Below, piece by piece: positions 51,482 to 57,876 of a stretch of DNA of 57,876 nucleotides; position 1 is the stretch's first letter, and each line of letters opens with the position of its first letter. Both the position numbers and the translations under genes were made by a program. Source of the DNA: JALQUL01 sp964556425 (GTDB taxonomy: Bacteria; Pseudomonadota; Gammaproteobacteria; Burkholderiales; Burkholderiaceae_C); NCBI GenBank assembly GCA_964556425.1, contig CAZKWC010000013.1, positions 1 to 57,876 on the forward strand. Direction: 5' to 3'. The notes beneath the pieces are model-generated. The model searched no databases. It saw nothing but the letters and a program-made list of their open reading frames with translations, and was not told the origin of the DNA.

Positions 51482-51730
51482 ATGGAAAACATTCTTGGTC
51501 TCGTCGCTTTGGCTTGTGGTTTAATCGTTGGTTTAGGCGCTATTGGTGCCTCTTTAGGTATCGCTATCATGGGCGGTAAATTCCTCGAGTCTTCAGCACG
51601 TCAACCAGAATTGATGAATGACTTGCAAACTAAAATGTTCATTTTAGCTGGTCTTATCGATGCTGCTTTCTTGATCGGTGTTGCGATTGCATTGTTGTTC
51701 GCATTCGCTAACCCATTCGTTTTGAAGTAA
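51482..51730 (+). CDS. atpE: F0F1 ATP synthase subunit c
   Basis: Proton-carrying ring subunit, 82 residues, two helices. The proton-binding acid is Asp in AGLIDAAFLIGV; the first helix has the glycine-rich GLGAIGASLGIAIMGG. No sodium-type ligand pattern is seen, so it should use protons. A strong AGGAG site precedes the ATG, fitting its high copy number in the complex. Confidence 0.98.
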   Translation: MENILGLVALACGLIVGLGAIGASLGIAIMGGKFLESSARQPELMNDLQTKMFILAGLIDAAFLIGVAIALLFAFANPFVLK

Positions 51731-51773
51731 TTCAGGCCTCATCAATCAACCTTGTCATTGAAAGGGTGTTGCT

Positions 51774-52244
51774 GTGAATATTAACGCAACCCTGTTCATT
51801 CAAGCTATTGTTTTTGCTATTTTGGTGTGGTTCACAATGTCATATGTGTGGCCACCCATTACCAAAGCACTTGATGAACGGGCCAAAAAAATTGCAGACG
51901 GTTTAGCCGCTGCAGATAAAGCAAAATCCGAACTGTCCGCTGCTAACCAACGTGTAGAAGCCGAATTAGCACAATCTCGCACTGAGACTGCTGCTTTATT
52001 AGCTGATGCTGATCGTCGTGGACAGGCTATTGTCGAAGAAGCCAAAAAGAAAGCAGCTGAAGAAGCTCGTCGCATCATTGATGCAGCGAATGCTGAAGCT
52101 GCGCAACAAGTCGTTCAAGCGCGTGAAGCCTTGCGTGAACAAGTTGCCGCTTTAGTGGTTAAAGGCGCAGGTCAAATTCTGCAAAAAGAGATCAATCCAG
52201 CCGTTCACGCTGACCTTTTAGGTCGCTTGAAAGCTGAATTGTGA
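51774..52244 (+). CDS. atpF: F0F1 ATP synthase subunit b
   Basis: Peripheral stalk, 156 residues. One N-terminal membrane helix (about 5-25) is followed by a long charged coiled-coil helix rich in Ala, Glu and Lys. The start is GTG at 51774 with an AAGGGTG site; no ATG fits. It lies between atpE and atpH. Confidence 0.97.
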   Translation: MNINATLFIQAIVFAILVWFTMSYVWPPITKALDERAKKIADGLAAADKAKSELSAANQRVEAELAQSRTETAALLADADRRGQAIVEEAKKKAAEEARRIIDAANAEAAQQVVQAREALREQVAALVVKGAGQILQKEINPAVHADLLGRLKAEL

Positions 52245-52256
52245 TCGGGGCAAATC

Positions 52257-52787
52257 ATGGCTGAGCTTGCCACCATTGCACGCCCTTATGCTGAAGCACT
52301 CTTTGAATCCTTTTCACAAGAGTCTTCTGATGCAACCGTTTGGTTGGATCAGTTGGCTCAAGTTGCTAAAGATCAACAATTCCAAGAGTTCGCTTCTAGC
52401 CCTAATGCGACTACTGAACAAGTTTTTGGCTTATTAACTGAAGTTGCTAAAGTTCAATTACCTGCCAAAGGTGTGAACTTTGTCAACTTATTAATCGAAA
52501 ATAATCGACTCAGTGTTTTGCCACAAATTGCCGAGCAATTTCGTAAATTGCAAAACGCCAAAAAAGGTAGTTCAGATGCCACCATTTATAGTGCTTTTCC
52601 ACTAGAAGGCGCACAACTTGCAGAAGTCAGTGCTTTATTGGAAAAACGCTTTGGTCGCAAACTCAATACTTCTGTTGTGATTGAAGCCGAGTTAATCGGT
52701 GGTATTCGCGCAGTAGTTGGCGACGAAGTGCTTGACACCTCTGTCAAAGCACGCCTGGAACAAATGAAATTCGCACTCACCGCCTAA
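52257..52787 (+). CDS. atpH: F0F1 ATP synthase subunit delta
   Basis: Links the peripheral stalk to the F1 head, 176 residues. Seen: N-terminal ATIARPYAEALFE and the C-terminal VIEAELIGGIRAVVGDEVLD. It starts 12 bases after atpF. Confidence 0.97.
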   Translation: MAELATIARPYAEALFESFSQESSDATVWLDQLAQVAKDQQFQEFASSPNATTEQVFGLLTEVAKVQLPAKGVNFVNLLIENNRLSVLPQIAEQFRKLQNAKKGSSDATIYSAFPLEGAQLAEVSALLEKRFGRKLNTSVVIEAELIGGIRAVVGDEVLDTSVKARLEQMKFALTA

Positions 52788-52821
52788 GGCGCGAGTGCAT
52801 TAACAAATTAAGGAACGAGGC

Positions 52822-54381
52822 ATGCAACTCAATTCCGCTGAAATCTCCGAATTGCTGAAAAGCCGTATTGACGGCTTGTCTGCAAATGCAGACATTCGTA
52901 ACCAAGGCACTATTGTTTCTGTTACCGATGGTATTTGCCGTGTTCACGGTTTATCCAACGTTATGCAGGGCGAAATGCTTGAGTTCGAAGTAGCTCCTGA
53001 TGGCTCTGCAACTTACGGTCTTGCGCTTAACTTAGAGCGTGATTCTGTTGGTGCAGTTATTTTAGGTGCTTACGAGCATTTATCTGAAGGTCAAACTGTC
53101 AAGTGTACTGGTAAAATTTTGGAAGTCCCAGTGGGCCCAGAATTAATTGGTCGCGTAGTTAATGCATTGGGTGAGCCTATCGACGGCAAAGGCCCTATTA
53201 ATGCAAAAATGACTGACGTTATCGAGAAAGTAGCGCCTGGCGTTATTGCTCGTAAATCAGTTGACCAACCTATGCAAACAGGTTTGAAGTCTATTGACTC
53301 CATGGTACCTATCGGCCGCGGTCAACGTGAGTTGATCATTGGTGACCGTCAAACTGGTAAAACAGCTGTAGCGATTGATGCCATCATCAATCAAAAAGGT
53401 CAAAACATGACCTGTATCTACGTTGCTATCGGTCAAAAAGCTTCTTCCATTAAAAACGTTGTACGCGCTCTTGAGCAAGCCGGCGCTATGGAATACACCA
53501 TTGTAGTAGCTGCTTCAGCTTCTGAATCTGCTGCGATGCAATATGTATCTGCCTACTCTGGTTGTACCATGGGCGAATACTTCCGTGACCGTGGTGAAGA
53601 CGCTTTAATCGTTTATGATGACTTGTCAAAACAAGCGGTTGCTTACCGTCAAGTATCATTGTTATTACGCCGTCCACCAGGCCGCGAAGCCTACCCTGGC
53701 GACGTATTCTATTTACACAGCCGTTTGTTAGAGCGTGCCGCTCGTGTAAACGCTGATTACGTAGAAGCATTCACTAAAGGTGAAGTAAAAGGTAAAACTG
53801 GTTCTTTAACCGCATTGCCAATTATTGAAACTCAAGCTGGTGACGTTTCTGCATTCGTTCCAACCAACGTAATTTCTATTACTGACGGTCAGATCTTCTT
53901 GGAAACATCATTGTTTAACGCTGGTATTCGTCCTGCGATTAACGCTGGTATTTCTGTGTCTCGTGTGGGTGGCGCTGCTCAAACCAAATTAATCAAAGGT
54001 TTGTCTGGTGGTATTCGTACCGACTTAGCTCAGTATCGTGAATTGGCAGCTTTTGCTCAGTTCGCATCTGACCTAGATGAAGCAACACGTCGTCAATTAG
54101 ATCGCGGTGCACGCGTTACTGAATTGCTCAAGCAAGCCCAGTACAGTCCACAATCTATCAGCATCATGGGTGCGACCCTGTTTGCTGTGAACAAAGGCTT
54201 TATGGATGACATCGATGTCAAGAAAATCCTTGCTTTTGAAAGTGGTATGCACGCCTACTTACGTGACAAAAACGCTGCTTTGTTAGACAGGTTAGAAGCT
54301 CAAAAAGCTTTTGACAAAGAAGGCAAAGACGAGGCTGAATTGACTGCGGCAATCACTGCATTCAAGAAAAGCTTTGCTTAA
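52822..54381 (+). CDS. atpA: F0F1 ATP synthase subunit alpha
   Basis: Non-catalytic nucleotide-binding F1 subunit, 519 residues. Seen: P-loop GDRQTGKT (about 174-181), the SYLP-like PYSG region AMQYVSAYSGCTMGEYFRD, and RPAINAGISVSRVGGAAQ. An AAGGAACGAGG site precedes the ATG. Confidence 0.99.
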   Translation: MQLNSAEISELLKSRIDGLSANADIRNQGTIVSVTDGICRVHGLSNVMQGEMLEFEVAPDGSATYGLALNLERDSVGAVILGAYEHLSEGQTVKCTGKILEVPVGPELIGRVVNALGEPIDGKGPINAKMTDVIEKVAPGVIARKSVDQPMQTGLKSIDSMVPIGRGQRELIIGDRQTGKTAVAIDAIINQKGQNMTCIYVAIGQKASSIKNVVRALEQAGAMEYTIVVAASASESAAMQYVSAYSGCTMGEYFRDRGEDALIVYDDLSKQAVAYRQVSLLLRRPPGREAYPGDVFYLHSRLLERAARVNADYVEAFTKGEVKGKTGSLTALPIIETQAGDVSAFVPTNVISITDGQIFLETSLFNAGIRPAINAGISVSRVGGAAQTKLIKGLSGGIRTDLAQYRELAAFAQFASDLDEATRRQLDRGARVTELLKQAQYSPQSISIMGATLFAVNKGFMDDIDVKKILAFESGMHAYLRDKNAALLDRLEAQKAFDKEGKDEAELTAAITAFKKSFA

Positions 54382-54409
54382 TTCCCACCTGAATTATTAG
54401 GAGCCATTC

Positions 54410-55294
54410 ATGGCAACAGGCAAGGAACTACGCACCAAGATCAAATCGGTAGAAAATACCAAAAAGATCACCAAAGCAATGGAGATGATCTCTGTTTCTA
54501 AAATGCGTAAGGCACAAGAGCGTATGCGCGCTGCTCGTCCTTACAGCGAAAAAATTCGCAGCATTGCAAGCAACTTAGGTCAAGCCAATCCAGAGTATGT
54601 GCACACCTTTATGAAATCCAACGATTCAAAATCCGTTGGCTACATTGTGGTAACCACAGACAAAGGTTTATGCGGTGGTCTTAATACCAACCTTTTACGT
54701 AGCGTAACGACTCAGTTGCGCAACGCTCAAACTGCAGGCTTAAGCGTGCAATCAGTAGCGGTTGGTAACAAAGGTCTTGGCTTTCTTAACCGGGTAGGCG
54801 CGAAAGTCGTCTCCCAGGTCACTCAATTAGGCGACAAGCCACACCTCGACAAGCTTATCGGGCCTGTTAAAGTGTTGTTAGACGCCTTTACGAGAGGCGA
54901 GGTAAGTGCTGTTTATTTGTGTTACAACAAATTCGTCAGCACCATGCAACAGCAACCTGTAATTGAAACATTGTTACCTCTTTCTGCAACCAAAATGCAA
55001 GAAGAGTCACAATCTACAGGTAGTAATAATTCATGGGATTACCTCTACGAACCAGACGCGCCAACCGTCATTGATGAGTTGTTAGTTCGTTATGTTGAAG
55101 CCTTGGTTTACCAAGCGCTTGCAGAAAACATGGCGTCCGAACATGCAGCGCGCATGGTGGCTATGAAGGCTGCGACTGACAACGCAGGCAATGTAATCGG
55201 TGAATTGAAACTGGTTTATAACAAAACCCGTCAAGCAGCGATTACTAAAGAGTTGTCCGAAATCGTATCCGGCGCGGCTGCGATTAGCGGCTAA
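54410..55294 (+). CDS. atpG: F0F1 ATP synthase subunit gamma
   Basis: Central rotor shaft, 294 residues of mainly helix. Seen: N-terminal IKSVENTKKITKAMEMISVS and C-terminal RMVAMKAATDNAGNVIGEL, the two helices of the coiled shaft, and TDKGLCGGLN in the middle. The ATG has a TTAGGAG site. Confidence 0.99.
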   Translation: MATGKELRTKIKSVENTKKITKAMEMISVSKMRKAQERMRAARPYSEKIRSIASNLGQANPEYVHTFMKSNDSKSVGYIVVTTDKGLCGGLNTNLLRSVTTQLRNAQTAGLSVQSVAVGNKGLGFLNRVGAKVVSQVTQLGDKPHLDKLIGPVKVLLDAFTRGEVSAVYLCYNKFVSTMQQQPVIETLLPLSATKMQEESQSTGSNNSWDYLYEPDAPTVIDELLVRYVEALVYQALAENMASEHAARMVAMKAATDNAGNVIGELKLVYNKTRQAAITKELSEIVSGAAAISG

Positions 55295-55327
55295 GCAAAG
55301 CAAGATTCAAACATATTGGAGCAAAAA

Positions 55328-56731
55328 ATGGCTCAAGCCCTAGGAAAAATTGTTCAGTGTATTGGCGCGGTGGTGGACGTTGAGTTCCCACGCGATCAAA
55401 TGCCTAAAGTGTACGACGCTCTTAAAATGGAAGGCTCTGCCTTAACATTAGAAGTGCAACAACAGTTAGGTGATGGCGTTGTACGTACGATTGCTCTCGG
55501 TTCATCCGATGGTCTTCGTCGTGGTGTGATGGTTTATAACACTGGTTTTGCTATTAAAGTGCCAGTGGGTAAAGCTACTCTAGGTCGTATTATGGACGTG
55601 TTAGGCTCACCAATCGATGAGCGCGGTCCTGTTAGCCAAGAGCACACAGCCTCTATTCACCGTAAAGCCCCAGCTTATGACGAATTAAGCCCATCACAAG
55701 AATTGCTCGAAACCGGCATTAAAGTGATCGACTTAGTTTGCCCATTTGCTAAGGGTGGTAAAGTTGGTTTGTTCGGTGGTGCCGGTGTTGGTAAAACCGT
55801 TAACATGATGGAATTGATTAACAACATTGCTAAAGCACACAGCGGTTTATCCGTGTTTGCTGGTGTGGGTGAGCGTACTCGTGAAGGTAATGACTTCTAT
55901 CACGAGATGGCTGACTCTGGTGTTGTGAATTTGGAAAACCTTCCAGAATCTAAAGTAGCCATGGTTTATGGTCAGATGAATGAGCCACCAGGTAACCGTT
56001 TACGTGTTGCTTTGACTGGTTTAACGATTGCTGAATCATTCCGTGACGAAGGCCGTGACGTGTTGTTCTTCGTTGACAACATCTACCGTTACACCTTGGC
56101 GGGTACTGAAGTTTCTGCGTTGTTGGGTCGTATGCCTTCCGCTGTGGGTTACCAACCTACATTGGCTGAAGAAATGGGTCGTTTACAAGAGCGTATTACC
56201 TCTACTAAAGTCGGTTCTATTACTTCTATTCAAGCGGTTTACGTTCCAGCCGATGACTTAACTGATCCATCACCTGCCACTACCTTCGCTCACTTAGACT
56301 CTACCGTTGTTTTATCACGTGATATTGCTGCTTTAGGTATTTACCCAGCGGTTGACCCACTTGACTCAACAAGCCGTCAGCTTGACCCGTTAGTAGTTGG
56401 TGCAGAACACTATGAAACAGCTCGTGCTGTACAAGGTACTTTACAACGTTACCGTGAACTTCGCGATATTATCGCGATTATGGGTATGGACGATTTGGCT
56501 CCTGAAGACAAATTGGCTGTTGCTCGCGCACGTAAAATCCAACGTTTCTTAAGCCAACCTTTCCACGTTGCTGAAGTGTTTACTGGCAGCCCAGGTAAGT
56601 ATGTTTCTTTAGCTGAAACCATTCGTGGTTTCAAAATGATTGTTAGCGGCGAATGTGACCACCTCCCAGAACAAGCGTTCTACATGGTTGGTACAATCGA
56701 CGAAGCATTCGAAAAAGCTAAAAAAATCTAA
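55328..56731 (+). CDS. atpD: F0F1 ATP synthase subunit beta
   Basis: Catalytic F1 subunit, 467 residues. Seen: P-loop GGAGVGKT (about 149-156), catalytic Glu in GERTREGNDFYHEM, DEGRDVLFFVDNIYRYTLAG, and ALGIYPAVDPLDSTSR. The ATG at 55328 follows TTGGAG; an earlier ATG at 55316 would add four residues but lies across that site. Confidence 0.99.
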   Translation: MAQALGKIVQCIGAVVDVEFPRDQMPKVYDALKMEGSALTLEVQQQLGDGVVRTIALGSSDGLRRGVMVYNTGFAIKVPVGKATLGRIMDVLGSPIDERGPVSQEHTASIHRKAPAYDELSPSQELLETGIKVIDLVCPFAKGGKVGLFGGAGVGKTVNMMELINNIAKAHSGLSVFAGVGERTREGNDFYHEMADSGVVNLENLPESKVAMVYGQMNEPPGNRLRVALTGLTIAESFRDEGRDVLFFVDNIYRYTLAGTEVSALLGRMPSAVGYQPTLAEEMGRLQERITSTKVGSITSIQAVYVPADDLTDPSPATTFAHLDSTVVLSRDIAALGIYPAVDPLDSTSRQLDPLVVGAEHYETARAVQGTLQRYRELRDIIAIMGMDDLAPEDKLAVARARKIQRFLSQPFHVAEVFTGSPGKYVSLAETIRGFKMIVSGECDHLPEQAFYMVGTIDEAFEKAKKI

Positions 56732-56752
56732 TTTTGTAAAAGGCGACCTATC

Positions 56753-57172
56753 ATGAGCAGCACAATGCGCGTCGATGTGGTCAGTGCCGAAGAGTCAATC
56801 TACTCCGGAGAAGCCCACTTTGTGGCTTTACCCGGAGAGTCTGGCGAATTAGGTATTTATCCACGCCACACTCCTTTGATTTCTAGAATTCGTGCTGGTT
56901 CAGTGCGTATTCAGAAAACAGACGGTACTGAAGAGTTTGTATTCGTTGCTGGTGGCATTCTTGAGGTTCAACCTCATGGCGTCACCGTTATGTCAGACAC
57001 TGCTATTCGCGGTAAAGACTTAGACGAAGAGAAAGCCAATGCTGCTAAAGCATTAGCCGAAGAAGCTCTACGTAACGCCAAGGGTGAAATGGATCTGGCC
57101 AAAGCACAAAACGAACTTTACGCTGTTGCAGCTCAAATTGCAGCACTACGTAAATTCAGAAACAAACGTTAA
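56753..57172 (+). CDS. atpC: F0F1 ATP synthase subunit epsilon
   Basis: Rotor subunit and ATPase inhibitor, 139 residues: N-terminal beta-sandwich (GELGIYPRHTPLISRIRAG) and a C-terminal two-helix inhibitory domain. It is the last gene of the operon, followed by a strong terminator. Confidence 0.98.
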   Translation: MSSTMRVDVVSAEESIYSGEAHFVALPGESGELGIYPRHTPLISRIRAGSVRIQKTDGTEEFVFVAGGILEVQPHGVTVMSDTAIRGKDLDEEKANAAKALAEEALRNAKGEMDLAKAQNELYAVAAQIAALRKFRNKR

Positions 57173-57205
57173 TTCCAATCTATTGCTTGGTTTTAATGCA
57201 GTAAT

Positions 57206-57236
57206 AAAAAGCTCCCTTTTTAGGGGGCTTTTTTTT
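57206..57236 (+). terminator. Terminator of the atp operon
   Basis: A 12-bp stem with one G-U pair (arms 57206-57217 and 57222-57233) has a short T-rich loop and is followed by a T run to 57236. Confidence 0.92.
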
Positions 57237-57309
57237 CATCTTCAACTAATTAAATGCAACGGTTATGATGGAGTTTTTATTTTGCAATAACCATAAAAGG
57301 TCAAGATAA

Positions 57310-57861
57310 ATGGATGATATTGTCAAAAAAGCCTTAGAAAAATGGCCTAATGTACCCGATTGTTATGGCTGGTTAGCGCTTGACCAAAGAGGCAAATGGT
57401 ATATGCGGGATGACAGGATACAAGCACAAGGTTTTTTCCCACACCCAAAAGGTTCCTGGTTACAACATGAAAAACTCATTGATTTTATTGGCCGTAATTA
57501 CCAAGCAGATGAGTTAGGTCGCTGGTTCTTTCAGAATGGACCACAAAAAGTATTTGTGGAACTAGAAGCAGCTCCATGGGTGATTCGAGTGCAAGAACTC
57601 AGCTCAAATGATTTAACTAAGACCGACTATATTTTTTCCACTCATACAGGTCAAAAAATAAGCCCTCAGCGGGTTTTAGAGGACGAGCAAGGTCTGGTGT
57701 ACCTATTAACCGAATTAGGGCTTGGAGTGGTGCACAGTCAAGATATGCTAGCATTTGCCAATGCGCTAGAAACCAAGGCTTGGGACACAGAAAAAGTGAG
57801 TACTTTAAAACTAGAACAAGAGTTTCATTTTTTAAAAAGCCCGCAACAACAGTACACTTAA
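57310..57861 (+). CDS. Conserved betaproteobacterial protein of unknown function (DUF2946-like)
   Basis: A 183-residue cytosolic protein with no signal peptide or membrane helix. The N-terminus (DIVKKALEKWPNVPDCYGWL), the LIDFIGRNYQADELGRWFFQ segment and QNGPQKVFVELEAAPWV are well conserved in betaproteobacteria, where I recall the family annotated as DUF2946; that name is from memory. No catalytic pattern is visible. It follows the atp operon terminator, so it has its own promoter. Confidence 0.75.
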   Translation: MDDIVKKALEKWPNVPDCYGWLALDQRGKWYMRDDRIQAQGFFPHPKGSWLQHEKLIDFIGRNYQADELGRWFFQNGPQKVFVELEAAPWVIRVQELSSNDLTKTDYIFSTHTGQKISPQRVLEDEQGLVYLLTELGLGVVHSQDMLAFANALETKAWDTEKVSTLKLEQEFHFLKSPQQQYT

Positions 57862-57876
57862 TAAAAAAACCAAGCT

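Overview
The window is an AT-rich piece of a betaproteobacterial chromosome, most likely a low-GC member of the Burkholderiales. The evidence is the protein families and gene orders: lptD-surA-rsmA, metX-metW, a Calvin-type class II aldolase behind tkt-gap-pgk, GTP-dependent PEP carboxykinase, MaeB-type malic enzyme, the atpIBEFHAGDC operon, and a His/Arg-type ABC transporter carrying an aspartoacylase-like gene. The genus cannot be fixed from this sequence. The window is nearly all housekeeping DNA. I see no insertion sequence, prophage, integrase or CRISPR array.

Layout. 1-6336 (minus strand): sugar-phosphate metabolism (rpe, tkt, gap, pgk, and an aldolase cut by the window edge). 6430-10338: a LysE-type exporter, a TetR regulator, a universal stress protein, a LysR regulator, and a two-helix membrane protein with a duplicated C-terminal motif. 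10432-18023: the PEP-pyruvate-malate node (pckG, maeB), enclosing a 48-residue membrane protein and a tandem-AAA ATPase that diverge from a region with a perfect FNR-type dyad. 18241-19347: a secreted barnase-type RNase and its barstar inhibitor; the inhibitor frame appears shifted near its end. 19436-26863: outer-membrane biogenesis and rRNA methylation (rsmA, surA, lptD, amgK, rsmE, yidB-like). 26995-33499: a polar amino-acid ABC transporter with an M20 dipeptidase, a lipoprotein and an aspartoacylase-like enzyme. 33920-36400: metW and metX behind a SAM-II riboswitch, then a GDT1/TMEM165 cation exporter. 36627-38782: an ammonium transporter with a sigma-54-type promoter, then an ECF-like sigma factor with a zinc-binding anti-sigma. 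38800-38899 is a run of N. 38995-48034 (minus): initiator tRNA-Met, then the alpha and spc ribosomal operons from rplQ back to rplN. 48489-49886: pdxH and msrA. 50066-57172: the ATP synthase operon. 57310-57861: a conserved protein of unknown function.

How it works together. The left part can run carbon both ways between triose phosphates, pentose phosphates and C4 acids (PckG, MaeB). The middle imports amino acids or short peptides, makes methionine under SAM feedback, and takes up ammonium under nitrogen control. The right part supplies ribosomes, RNA polymerase alpha, SecY and ATP synthase.

The points most worth a second look are: the SAM-II riboswitch before metX; the FNR-type site between a small membrane protein and an uncharacterised tandem-AAA ATPase; the barstar reading-frame break; a terminator-like structure directly before the sigma-factor gene; the S10/spc ribosomal cluster broken at the rpsQ/rplN boundary; and an N gap flanked by the same 55 bases on both sides, which looks like an assembly artefact.
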